A DNA stretch of 64,000 nt from UBA9647 sp049522195 (GTDB lineage: Bacteria > Bacteroidota > Ignavibacteria > UBA10030), in assembly GCA_049522195.1 (NCBI GenBank), contig JBEKOB010000006.1:12814-76813 (forward strand), read 5' to 3'. A program made the translations under genes and the position numbers. The notes beneath the pieces were generated by a model that saw nothing but the letters and a program-made list of their open reading frames with translations, ran no database searches and was not told the DNA's origin. Numbering within the stretch: the first letter of the stretch is position 1; every line of letters begins with the position of its first letter. Below, one piece after another: positions 17,073 through 26,120 of the stretch.

Positions 17073-19094
17073 TTAGCGCAAAAGAATCAACTTTTTCGTT
17101 TCCATCATTTCTGATCCTACCCAGCCGGAAAGTGGGCGGGCTCTCAGTTGATAAAAATAGGCACCACTCGGAAGCGCTGTAGCGTCAAAGGTCTTCTCAT
17201 ACGCGCCGGGCTCCATCTCTGCATTGACGAGTGTCGTGACCTCTCTCCCGAGAGGATCGTACACCTTCAGCGTGACAAAGCTGTGGGAGGCGATCCGGTA
17301 GCTGATGGCTGTTGTGGGATTAAAAGGATTGGGATAGTTTTGCCCGAGCTGAATTGTTGAAGGATGCAGAGGTTCCTGCTCAAGAATTCCGGTCGAAGTC
17401 GAAGCGTAAGCGAAATACCCTGAGACAAAGACCAGCGGTGCGTTCCAGTTGATGCAGATTTCATTTGAAGCGTAGCTGTCCTGGATATCTGCATAGCACA
17501 GGGCAGGTGGGGTAGATGCGGTATAGAGTCCTGCGAGAATCGCGTCATCCCTGTACTGATCAGGCCCTCCCACAAGCAATCCTGGGACAGGCTCGACAAT
17601 GCCGTCTGATGCGGAAGGCCGATGATGTGGATGCATTGGGCGACTCGTTCCCAGTCCGGTGATGTAACTCGTTGCACGAGGATTCACACCCAGAACATAG
17701 TGGAGTTGGTCCAGAGCTGCATCCCTGTACGCTGTGGTGCCAAACAGCTCGTATCCAACAATAAGCAGAATGGCATTGTTGAGGACTCCGGAGTTGCTCC
17801 CCCAGGAGAATTCTCCCGGAACAAGCGAGACCTGAAAGCCGCTGTTATTCCTCCTTGTGACGTACTTATCACAGAATGATTGGAGGGAGGACCTCAGGAG
17901 ATTGACGATAGTGGAATCTTTCCCCGGGAACGAAACCTTGAGATACGTCAGGTGCGCCATGCTTGTGAGGTTAGGCCAAGACATCGCGCCATCCAGATAG
18001 CCCTTCTCAAAATAGTGAATGTCATAGTAGGTGAGGTATTTGGACTCCTTTGTCGTTGCTGCCATCTCTGCGGCTGCCCAGAGTCGTTCATCGCGATCAT
18101 CGCCATCGCCATACTCGCCTGTGAAGGTATCTGAAGGATTCTTGAATCCGCCGGCCGGGACAATGGAAGTCTTGCCTTCAAGAAATTGCCATCCTTTTAC
18201 CGCAGCAGCGAGACAGCGCTGCGCAAACTGTGCGTCATACGGTTGGTACACGCGTGCTGCACGGGCCATCATCGCCACGAAATCCCCCGTTGCAGCCGAT
18301 GAAATCTGATAGATATAACGGGTCTCCGTATCCTGATCAGGCATCACGAATCCCTCAAACTGCTTCCTGGTGAGCTTCGTGAAAACTCCCCCATTCGAGG
18401 CCTGCATTTTGAGAAGCCACTCGAGCTCGTAGCGAGTTTCGTCCAGGATATCAGGGACCCCATTGCCGCTCTCGGGAATCCCAATGTTGTCAGCACCGAA
18501 CCTGTCGGGGAACATCTCGTACGCCATTAAGAGCGTTCCAACGCTTACGCCTGCATTGACAACGTACTTCCCGTAGTCACCCGCATCGTGCCAACCTCCC
18601 GCTGCAGGAATGACACCGGTCGATTCTGCCGTCGAGTGAAAAGTACCATCCGCAAGGTGACAGACGGGACGATTGTAGACCCCTGCAAACGGGGGCGGCA
18701 GGTATGTGCCGCATCGCTGAAAGTAGAATCCCTTCAAACTCATGTTCAAGACCCGGACATAAGCGGTATCCTGAATAACAAACGATGGTGACTCTTCTCC
18801 GTTGGATGTCTTCACGGTGTAAAGACCGGCACGCGTGAGGGCTGAGAAATCACCCCTAGAGAGAGTCATGCCCGACGCGGGATCCTGCGTCTTCCACAAG
18901 CTGAACTTCCCGGAGAACTGTGCAACGTTAGTTGACTTGTCGATCACCCAGAAGCTGTCCGCCGGCTGATTGATAAAAACGAACTTCGGATACGAGGGAC
19001 GGTAACCAACCTGGTTGACGAAGATTCCGGCGTGGGCTAGCGTAACGCCAAGAATCAGGAGAATGGAGAGCGTCGATGTTCTGGATTGGTTCAT
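17073..19094 (-). CDS. GH9 endoglucanase with T9SS C-terminal sorting domain
   Basis: This 673-residue secreted enzyme has a signal peptide (1-22), a CelD-type N-terminal Ig-like domain (about 23-110, opening IFVNQVGYRPSYPK) and a GH9 catalytic (alpha/alpha)6 barrel (about 115-565). Active-site motifs are intact: GGWHDAGDYGKY with D170/D173 (catalytic base pair), HPHHRPSASD (488-497) and SNEICINWNAP with E545 (catalytic acid). Residues 575-673 are a type-A T9SS sorting domain containing QNYPNPFNPTT. Expected activity is cleavage of beta-1,4-glucan (cellulose, glucomannan or xyloglucan) at the cell surface or outside the cell. It is the last gene of a long minus-strand run, 48 bases after a GH94 gene. 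Confidence 0.95.
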   Translation of the reverse strand: MNQSRTSTLSILLILGVTLAHAGIFVNQVGYRPSYPKFVFINQPADSFWVIDKSTNVAQFSGKFSLWKTQDPASGMTLSRGDFSALTRAGLYTVKTSNGEESPSFVIQDTAYVRVLNMSLKGFYFQRCGTYLPPPFAGVYNRPVCHLADGTFHSTAESTGVIPAAGGWHDAGDYGKYVVNAGVSVGTLLMAYEMFPDRFGADNIGIPESGNGVPDILDETRYELEWLLKMQASNGGVFTKLTRKQFEGFVMPDQDTETRYIYQISSAATGDFVAMMARAARVYQPYDAQFAQRCLAAAVKGWQFLEGKTSIVPAGGFKNPSDTFTGEYGDGDDRDERLWAAAEMAATTKESKYLTYYDIHYFEKGYLDGAMSWPNLTSMAHLTYLKVSFPGKDSTIVNLLRSSLQSFCDKYVTRRNNSGFQVSLVPGEFSWGSNSGVLNNAILLIVGYELFGTTAYRDAALDQLHYVLGVNPRATSYITGLGTSRPMHPHHRPSASDGIVEPVPGLLVGGPDQYRDDAILAGLYTASTPPALCYADIQDSYASNEICINWNAPLVFVSGYFAYASTSTGILEQEPLHPSTIQLGQNYPNPFNPTTAISYRIASHSFVTLKVYDPLGREVTTLVNAEMEPGAYEKTFDATALPSGAYFYQLRARPLSGWVGSEMMETKKLILLR

Positions 19095-19142
19095 ATGGAG
19101 TCGCGGAGTACTGGAATAGTGGAGTTGTGGAGTTGGGGGATG

Positions 19143-21578
19143 CTACCCCATTGTTACCTCGACCTTGCATAAGCTTCCTGCAGGCATCAATGGTATCATT
19201 GCGCCCCGGAGTGTTTTTCCATCTACAGATATCGAGGTAACTCCTTTCATGACGCCTTTCGGGTTTTTGACGGTGATCTCGTAATCAGTACCACGGAACT
19301 TGCGACGTACCGAAAACCCCTTCCAGTCCGGTGGAATACACGGATTCACTTCGAGACCATCATACGCCGGCTTCACACCGAGTATGAATTGAGTCACTGC
19401 ATAGTAATTCCATGCTGCAGTCCCGGTAAGCCATGAGTTTTTTGCTTCGCCTGGCTTTGAGGCATCCTTGCCGGCTATCATCTGAGCATAGACATACGGC
19501 TCAACTTTGTGCAGATCGCTGATGTCCTCGCGAAACGACGGGGCAATCTTTTTCCAGTAATCAAAAGCCCGATCCCCACGGCCAAGGATTGTCTCACCAA
19601 TCATGATCCAGGGATTGTTGTGACAGAACACTCCGGCGTTTTCCTTGTACCCTGGCGGGTAGGTAGAGATCTCGCCATACTCGATATAGTACTTTGTAAA
19701 CGCTGGGTTATTGAGGACGATGCCGTGAGGGGTGTCCAGGTATTTCTTCACAGCGTCCAGTGAATTCTCAACCATGCCTTCGCTGAGCCCGATGCCAGCT
19801 ATCGTGCACCAGCCTTGTGATTCGATAAAAATCCTTCCTTCCTCGTTCTCCTTGCTTCCCACCTTGCGCCCAAAGAAATCATATGCACGCAGATACCACT
19901 CTCCATCCCAGCCATGCTTCTTGACCGCTTCGACCATCTCATCGATATGCTTCTGGGCTGTTTCTGCATCTGCATCGTTGCCAATGCGACGGCACAATTG
20001 AGCGAACTCCTGACCGCATACGACGAAGAGTCCGGCGATCATCACCGATTCCGCTACTCCCCCCCTCTTGTTTTCCGTCGTTTGGAACGATTCATCCGGA
20101 TTGTTCGAGAAACAGTTGAGATTCAGACAATCATTCCAATCGGCCCTGCCGATCAAAGGTAGCTTGTGGGGTCCGAGATTGTTCGCGACGTGATAGAAGG
20201 AGGCTTTCAGGTGATCGAAATGCGACTTGGCGCGCGAGGTATCGTTGTCGAACGGTACCTGTGCATCGAGAAGTGAGAAGTCGCCCGTTTCCTTGATATA
20301 AGCCGTCGTCGAGAGAATCAGCCAGAGGGGGTCATCATTAAAATTGCCGCCGATGGCATTGTTACCGCGCTTCGTCAGCGGTTGATACTGGTGATAGGCA
20401 CCGCCGTCCTCGAACTGGGTCGCAGCGATATCGTAAATTCTTTCTCGGGCCCGGACCGGTATCTGGTGGACACAACCGAGAAGATCCTGATTAGAATCGC
20501 GAAAACCCATGCCACGTCCAATGCCCGATTCAAAGAATGAAGCCGAGCGGGACATGTTGAATGTCACCATGCACTGGTACTGGTTCCAGATGTTAACCAT
20601 CCGGTCGATACGCTGATCATGCGTTTTCAGGACGAAGCCCTTAAGCAACTTGTCCCAATACGTCCGAACTTCGCTCAGCGCCGCTTCGACTTTCATGCCT
20701 GTATCGAACTGGGCAACGCAAGCTTTCGCCTTTTTCTTCTGGATGACATTCTTCGATTCCCACTTCTCCTCGTCGCTGTTCTCCACATACCCCAGGACAA
20801 AAACAAATTCCCGAGACTCGCCAGGATTCAACTGGATCCCAAGAAAGTGCGAAGCGATAGGGGACCAGCCATGCGCAACGGAGTTGCCTGGCGTCCCCTT
20901 CCGAACCGCCTGTGGATCAGCTAAGCCGTTGTACAAGCCGATGAACGACTCCCGGTCCGTGTCGAACCCCCGGATTGGGGCATTGACATGATAGAATGCG
21001 TAGTGATTCCGCCGTTCCTTGTATTCAGTCTTGTGATAAAGCGTCGAACTATCGATCTCAACTTCACCCGTGGAAAAATTGCGCTGGAAATTCGTCATGT
21101 CGTCTTCTGCATTCCAGAGACACCATTCCACGAATGAGAAGAGCTGCAGCTCTTTGAATTCCTCGGAGTTGTTCGTAATGCGGAGCCTGTGGATCTCAGC
21201 CCACGTTCCAAGTGGGATAAAGAACAACGCCTCCGCCTCAACACCGTTTTTTGCTCCTGTGATCCTGGTGTATCCCAACCCGTGCCGGCACTCATATCGA
21301 TCGAGCTCTGTTCTTACCGGTTTCCAACCCGGCGACCAGATCAAATCTCCGTCCTTGATATAGAAGCACCTTCCCCCCTCATCCATGGGAACATTGTTAT
21401 AGCGATAGCGTGTCAAGCGCCGGAACTTCGCGTCCCTGTAAAATGCATAGCCACCGGCCGTGTTCGATATCAAGCCAAAGAAATCTTCGTTTCCAAGATA
21501 ATTGATCCATGGCCAGGGAGTGCGTGGCTCGGTGATCACGTACTCTCTGCCCTCATCATCAAAATGTCCGTATCTCAT
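19143..21578 (-). CDS. GH94 phosphorylase (cellobiose phosphorylase-like), copy 1
   Basis: The start at 21578 (MRYGHFDDEGREYVI) gives 811 residues and matches the usual GH94 N-terminus; an upstream extension of 24 residues is not family-like. The N-terminal beta-sandwich (about 1-270) is followed by a helical linker and the (alpha/alpha)6 catalytic domain with GRADWNDCLNLN, where D483 is the expected catalytic acid. There is no signal peptide, so it acts in the cytoplasm, splitting cellobiose or a related disaccharide with phosphate to give a hexose-1-phosphate and a free hexose. It sits directly downstream of the response regulator gene and upstream of GH9. A second GH94 lies at 50,482-52,878. 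Confidence 0.92.
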   Translation of the reverse strand: MRYGHFDDEGREYVITEPRTPWPWINYLGNEDFFGLISNTAGGYAFYRDAKFRRLTRYRYNNVPMDEGGRCFYIKDGDLIWSPGWKPVRTELDRYECRHGLGYTRITGAKNGVEAEALFFIPLGTWAEIHRLRITNNSEEFKELQLFSFVEWCLWNAEDDMTNFQRNFSTGEVEIDSSTLYHKTEYKERRNHYAFYHVNAPIRGFDTDRESFIGLYNGLADPQAVRKGTPGNSVAHGWSPIASHFLGIQLNPGESREFVFVLGYVENSDEEKWESKNVIQKKKAKACVAQFDTGMKVEAALSEVRTYWDKLLKGFVLKTHDQRIDRMVNIWNQYQCMVTFNMSRSASFFESGIGRGMGFRDSNQDLLGCVHQIPVRARERIYDIAATQFEDGGAYHQYQPLTKRGNNAIGGNFNDDPLWLILSTTAYIKETGDFSLLDAQVPFDNDTSRAKSHFDHLKASFYHVANNLGPHKLPLIGRADWNDCLNLNCFSNNPDESFQTTENKRGGVAESVMIAGLFVVCGQEFAQLCRRIGNDADAETAQKHIDEMVEAVKKHGWDGEWYLRAYDFFGRKVGSKENEEGRIFIESQGWCTIAGIGLSEGMVENSLDAVKKYLDTPHGIVLNNPAFTKYYIEYGEISTYPPGYKENAGVFCHNNPWIMIGETILGRGDRAFDYWKKIAPSFREDISDLHKVEPYVYAQMIAGKDASKPGEAKNSWLTGTAAWNYYAVTQFILGVKPAYDGLEVNPCIPPDWKGFSVRRKFRGTDYEITVKNPKGVMKGVTSISVDGKTLRGAMIPLMPAGSLCKVEVTMG

Positions 21579-21701
21579 GTCTCTGTTGGCTTTAGAGTGC
21601 GGAAGGTTTGCGCGTGAGCAGGTGAGACCTGATAGGCCGAAGCGGGACAATCCCCGCGAGCCGCCAGAGACCCATCACCCATTCGCCGACAAGCGCGTTC
21701 T

Positions 21702-23153
21702 TTACTTCAATCCCAACTCCTTACACATCCGATAGAAGTTTGACGGGGCAATTCCCAGCTTCTCGGCGGCGTTTGCGTCGGAGCTCGAGATGCTCCGCAC
21801 GTATTTGAAATATCGGAGACGAAATGCTTTTTCCATTTCACGCAGCGTGAGCACTTGCCCTCCGTAGAATTCATCAATCGTTGTGTTTTTGGAGAGAACC
21901 TGATTACGCAAGATCATGGGGCTGCTCAGTTCTTTGACACCGATATGGTCACTCCCGTTCAGGACGAGGCGCTGTGCAACATTCCGAAGCTCGCGCACGT
22001 TGCCCGGCCATTTGTAGTGCATAAGAATTTCCTTTGCTTTGGGATCAACTCTTGGAGAAGCAACTCCCATGTCGCGACTGAAGAATTCCAGAAAATGATC
22101 GAACAAAAGGATGATGTCTTCACCGCGCTGACGGAGCGGAACGACATCGAGGGGAATGACATTCAGACGGTAGTAAAGATCCTCTCGCACTCTCCCCTCG
22201 TTCACTTCTGAGGCAAGATTCTTGTTTGTTGCTGCAATGATCCGCACGTTGACCGAGAGGCTGCCGGTTCGGCCGATTTTCTCAATCTCCCCTTCCTGAA
22301 TGACGCGCAGCAGCTTCACTTGTGCTGACGGAGACAACTCCGAGATCTCGTCGAGGAATACAGTCCCATTGTTCGCGATTTCGAAGAGTCCTGACTTCGT
22401 TCCATGTGCACCGGTGAATGATCCCTTCTCGTATCCGAACAGCTCACTCTCGATCAACTCATGGGGAATGCTTCCACAATTGATCGGGATGAGTTTTTCG
22501 TACTTACGACGACTCTTCAGGTGAATATTCCACGCTACGAGTTCCTTCCCCGTGCCGGAGCCTCCTGTGATGAGGATCGTCGCGTCACTCTTCGCATATT
22601 TTTCAATTGCGTCGCGCAGCTGCACAATAGGTTTCGACTCGCCGATGATCTTCTTGGACTCCAAGAGGCTCTCAATGCTCTGCAGGAGTCGCTTATCAGA
22701 TTTCAGCTTCTGTTTCTCGAGTTTCTTCTTCTCATAGGCGTTGACAATGCTCAGGATGAAATCGGTCGGCTGGTAGATATAGTCCTCGATATTCCCCGGG
22801 TATTTCGTGCAGTACCAGAAAGCTCCCGCCTTAAGCAGATTGTTCGCGAAATCAAAGTCTGTCGTATTGGTAGTCATCTTCGTGATGACGACGATCTGCA
22901 GGAACGGGTCGATTTCCTTCATTTTCCGGATAAGGTCTTCACCCCGCAGCCCGCCTGAGATCTGATAGTCGAGAATGACGACATCATAATGGTCCGGACT
23001 CCGTTGCAGATATTCCAGCGCTGCCTTACCGTTGGAGACCACACCGTCGACCTGGATTTTCGTAGTCGAGAGGCTGATAGTGCTTTTGACCCGGGCGACA
23101 TCAAAATCCTCGTCCTCCACGAGAAGCACCCGGATGACAGTTGGATTGGTCAT
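21702..23153 (-). CDS. Sigma-54-dependent response regulator (NtrC family)
   Basis: The start at 23153 gives 483 residues. Residues 1-125 form a receiver domain (acidic LLVEDED, phospho-acceptor D62 in VVILDYQ, K113-type lysine region around TKYPG). Residues 165-400 form the AAA+ domain: Walker A GGSGTGKE (197-204), the sigma-54 contact loop GSFTGA (a GAFTGA variant, 244-249), Walker B VFLDEI (265-270) and WPGNVRELRN. Residues 435-483 form a Fis-type HTH ending with AAEKLGIAPSNFYRMCKEL. Its ATG overlaps the stop of the upstream kinase gene by ATGA, so the pair is translationally coupled. It should activate sigma-54 promoters, probably of this sugar island. I found no convincing -24/-12 site by eye. 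Confidence 0.95.
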   Translation of the reverse strand: MTNPTVIRVLLVEDEDFDVARVKSTISLSTTKIQVDGVVSNGKAALEYLQRSPDHYDVVILDYQISGGLRGEDLIRKMKEIDPFLQIVVITKMTTNTTDFDFANNLLKAGAFWYCTKYPGNIEDYIYQPTDFILSIVNAYEKKKLEKQKLKSDKRLLQSIESLLESKKIIGESKPIVQLRDAIEKYAKSDATILITGGSGTGKELVAWNIHLKSRRKYEKLIPINCGSIPHELIESELFGYEKGSFTGAHGTKSGLFEIANNGTVFLDEISELSPSAQVKLLRVIQEGEIEKIGRTGSLSVNVRIIAATNKNLASEVNEGRVREDLYYRLNVIPLDVVPLRQRGEDIILLFDHFLEFFSRDMGVASPRVDPKAKEILMHYKWPGNVRELRNVAQRLVLNGSDHIGVKELSSPMILRNQVLSKNTTIDEFYGGQVLTLREMEKAFRLRYFKYVRSISSSDANAAEKLGIAPSNFYRMCKELGLK

Positions 23154-24664
23154 ACATCCTCCTTGTTCCTGATCGCCAGTGCAAACCTGCAGCCACCCTC
23201 CGGGAGGTTCTCCGCCGAAAGCTGCCAACCGCATTTCCCGACCGCGAGCTGATGGGCGATGTAGCATCCGTAGCCGGAATGAGTTTCGAACTTTGTCTTT
23301 GTCGTTTCGTCCTCGAGAAACACCCTCTGAACCCCTTTCGGCCCCTGGTCCAGAAGTTCCGGGAGGATGCCTTTCCCGTTGTCCGAGATGGCAATATAGG
23401 ACACGTTCTCCCTGCGGTCATAGCGTGTCTGAATTTGAATGGTCACATAACTCACGCCACAGTGGTCGATGCTGTTTTGGATGAGCGGCTCGAGTATCTG
23501 CCATACCGTGAATTCGTTCACACGGACCAGCGGAACCGAAGGGTCAAGGTCGAGCTTCAGGTCAAACATCTCGTTCTTGCTCGAAATGCGGAGGAACACG
23601 TGCTGAACCATGAAGTCGATCACCGCGTTGATGTCCGTCCGGAACATCGGATTGATGATGGTATTGATGTCCTGATCGTACCACTTCATGTCATAAATGA
23701 TGCGCGAGATAAAATTCGAGTACGTGAGCACTTGTTGCTTCAGCTCTCCGAGATTTCCGGCATTCATCTTTCGAACATCGTCCTTGATGAAACCCATGAT
23801 TTTTTCAGCCTTGTGGTGCGTGTGGTAGAGACGCTTCGTGAACAGCGATTCCTTTTCCAGCTTGATCTGACGCTCGAGGTTCTCTTTATGCTCGACGAAG
23901 AGTTCTTCCTGGACCTTGTTGCGTTCACGGACTGCACGCGAAGAGACGATGAAGATACCAACCAAACCGACAAGGATGAGCGCCGAGAAAATCAATGACA
24001 CCTTATCGACGCTTGACTGGATTTCCGAAGTAAGAAAGGTGAAGTCTGGCGTGATTCTCATATAGAGGACGCCGAGATACTCCCCGTCCGGAACGAACGG
24101 GACAATCACGTTGAACGTCTTTTCGCTCGTGACGGCGCTCATGATCTTCTCGTTGCGGCGCATTTCGTCCCGGGCGCTCAGAAAGAACTGGACGGCAGTA
24201 CCATGAGCGGAGTTCGCCTGCCCTTCGTACGGATCAAGTGTTCCGCTGAAATAGTGTGAGAGCTTTTCTCCTCCATCGATAATATACATGCGATGGTTCT
24301 TGACGAGTATCAGGCAGATATCTTCGACGCTTCGGTGAATGAGCTGCTGCTTCAGGACAACATTGAGTGAGTTGGTGAGCGTGTTGTCCGTGCTGTCTTG
24401 CTCGGCTCGGAGTCTCTGTTGCCGCTCGAAGAGAAGTTCTACATTCGTTGTTGTGACGAGCGCGAGGCGCTCCGCGTAGTACTTCTGAAACCAGCTTTGT
24501 GTATCTCTCAGAAAGTTTCCGAGGGTGGCCTTTTGGAAAAAAATCAGGACGATTTGGAACGAGATCAGAACGAAGAAAATCACAATGATATGCCGGATCT
24601 CGAATTGATATCGAGAAAGCTTGGCCCTGATGTTCTCTGGCAATTGGAGTCGAAATCCTGCCAT
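23150..24664 (-). CDS. Membrane sensor histidine kinase paired with solute-binding protein
   Basis: This is a 504-residue kinase. TM1 is at about 26-44, an extracytoplasmic sensory region at about 45-221, and TM2 at about 222-243. A coiled-coil/dimerisation region (about 245-330) contains HTHHKAEK (H281, H283, H284) in place of a canonical H-box. The HATPase domain shows an N-box (ILEPLIQNSIDH, about 391-401), DNGKGI (428-433) and SGYGCYIA (about 463-470). Which histidine is phosphorylated is not certain. It begins 3 bases after the binding-protein gene and overlaps the sigma-54 regulator gene by 4 bases, making one tight transcription unit. The periplasmic domain probably reads out ligand state through the neighbouring binding protein. 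Confidence 0.93.
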   Translation of the reverse strand: MAGFRLQLPENIRAKLSRYQFEIRHIIVIFFVLISFQIVLIFFQKATLGNFLRDTQSWFQKYYAERLALVTTTNVELLFERQQRLRAEQDSTDNTLTNSLNVVLKQQLIHRSVEDICLILVKNHRMYIIDGGEKLSHYFSGTLDPYEGQANSAHGTAVQFFLSARDEMRRNEKIMSAVTSEKTFNVIVPFVPDGEYLGVLYMRITPDFTFLTSEIQSSVDKVSLIFSALILVGLVGIFIVSSRAVRERNKVQEELFVEHKENLERQIKLEKESLFTKRLYHTHHKAEKIMGFIKDDVRKMNAGNLGELKQQVLTYSNFISRIIYDMKWYDQDINTIINPMFRTDINAVIDFMVQHVFLRISSKNEMFDLKLDLDPSVPLVRVNEFTVWQILEPLIQNSIDHCGVSYVTIQIQTRYDRRENVSYIAISDNGKGILPELLDQGPKGVQRVFLEDETTKTKFETHSGYGCYIAHQLAVGKCGWQLSAENLPEGGCRFALAIRNKEDV

Positions 24665-24667
24665 GTG

Positions 24668-25972
24668 TTACCTGTCGGTCGCCTGAGTCCCTTCGGACTC
24701 GATTGAAGTGTGAACCCGCTGCATGGCCTGGTCAACTGAAATCTTGCCCAGGATAGCGAGCGAAAAATAGCGCGACATGAACTTGGAATACTTTGTGTAG
24801 TTTTCCTGAACAGGCCGGTGGACGCCACTTTTCAACAAATCGTTGATCATCGGGATTTCCGGGAACCGTGAACGATATGCCGAGTCTACATAAAACGAGT
24901 TGATGACCGGATAATGCCCTCCTTTCGAGTAGAATATTTCCTGCGACTCATCGGAGAGAAGAAATTTCACAAAATCCACAACTGCGGCCTTCTTCGTGCT
25001 CGATTTCGACATCATCAGATTCCAGCCGCCGAGAGTCATCGATGATTTTCCTCCCGCCGGGTGCGGGACGGGGGCTTTTCTCAGATAGCTTTCCTTTGCC
25101 GGGTCAACAGGAGTGTTCTTGAAATCCTTGTCGTAGCTCGTCCAACCATGAATGAAAAGGCCATTGTTCCGGATGTAGTACTCATAGCTTGGAACTTCCG
25201 TGAAACTGCTTACGGCGCCGGGGGAAGCATGGTACTTGTGTACAAGATCAACCAGAAGCTGAAGAGCGTTTTTTGCTTCCGGCGTGTCGAAGCGAAAACC
25301 GATCGTCTCAAAGTAATCGGGCCGGAGGCTCAGGAGCGTTTCGATGTAGCAACAAATGAGTCCTTCGTAATCTGCCGCTGGATAGACATAAAATGGGCCG
25401 CGAGGGTTCCAGCGCGCATTGAGCTTGAGGAATTCCGGCCAGGTCATACCTTTTTCAATCTTCCCGATCGCTTCTTCTCCGCCGGGCAATGATTTCAGAA
25501 GATCTTCCCGGTAATACATTACAGCGAGCGCAAGGTCAAGGGGGATTGCAACCAACTCCCCTTCGTGATAGCATGTGCGGAGCGCCGTCGGCAGAATGCG
25601 TTTGCGTTCTTCCTCGCTGAAGTACTTCCCAAACGGTTCACACCACTTCGCGAAGCGATGGACCCAAATCACATCGACTGCGAGCAAATCAATGGCATCG
25701 TCCTCGCCCCGGAGAGACCGCGCGAGGACCTCCTTACGCGTGTCTGTGCTGAAATCCGGGTTGGGAAAGTCGATGGGGACGACCTTGATGCTTCCGGCAT
25801 GCTCGGCATTGTACTTGTCGATCAAAATCCGGTGTGCTTCCGTGATGCGATCGGCGAAATAGATCTCCGTGACGGACTTGTCTTGCCTATGTGCCAGCAG
25901 ATAAAACACTGCTACATACACCAACACGATGACTGCAAGAAGCCCCAGTCCCAGAATTTGTTTCGTACTCAT
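24668..25972 (-). CDS. Membrane-tethered sugar-type solute-binding protein (sensor component)
   Basis: This is a 434-residue protein from the ATG at 25972 (a GTG at 25996 is possible). One N-terminal hydrophobic segment (about 6-27) lacks a lipobox, so it looks like a signal anchor rather than a lipoprotein. The body is a family-1 extracellular solute-binding fold: NAEHAGSIKVVPIDFPNP, IDLLAVDVIWVHRFAKW, MTWPEFLKLNARW, and the conserved TLGGWNLMMSKSSTKKAAVVDFVKFL. Such proteins usually bind oligosaccharides for ABC import, but no ABC permease or ATPase is present. Direct linkage to a kinase and a sigma-54 regulator suggests it presents sugar to the kinase. Alternative: it serves a permease encoded elsewhere. 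Confidence 0.9.
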   Translation of the reverse strand: MSTKQILGLGLLAVIVLVYVAVFYLLAHRQDKSVTEIYFADRITEAHRILIDKYNAEHAGSIKVVPIDFPNPDFSTDTRKEVLARSLRGEDDAIDLLAVDVIWVHRFAKWCEPFGKYFSEEERKRILPTALRTCYHEGELVAIPLDLALAVMYYREDLLKSLPGGEEAIGKIEKGMTWPEFLKLNARWNPRGPFYVYPAADYEGLICCYIETLLSLRPDYFETIGFRFDTPEAKNALQLLVDLVHKYHASPGAVSSFTEVPSYEYYIRNNGLFIHGWTSYDKDFKNTPVDPAKESYLRKAPVPHPAGGKSSMTLGGWNLMMSKSSTKKAAVVDFVKFLLSDESQEIFYSKGGHYPVINSFYVDSAYRSRFPEIPMINDLLKSGVHRPVQENYTKYSKFMSRYFSLAILGKISVDQAMQRVHTSIESEGTQATDR

Positions 25973-26120
25973 CTGCTTGACGTTTCCTTCAGACACAGAT
26001 CACGTAGTTGGTGTCATGCTGTTGATGTGCTGAGAGAATTTGTTGCTCCATTGATGAAAAGTCAAATGCTCCCCACTCAGGCATTTGGACAAGAGGCCCA
26101 AAGATCAGCCCTGCGAACGG

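Noticed and set aside
21642..21657. GCGGG/CCCGC hairpin between the regulator and GH94 genes
   Set aside because: Short stem and no T-run; no repeat of it was found elsewhere.
24668..25972. Ordinary ABC sugar importer
   Set aside because: No permease or ATPase lies nearby and the partners are a kinase and a sigma-54 regulator.
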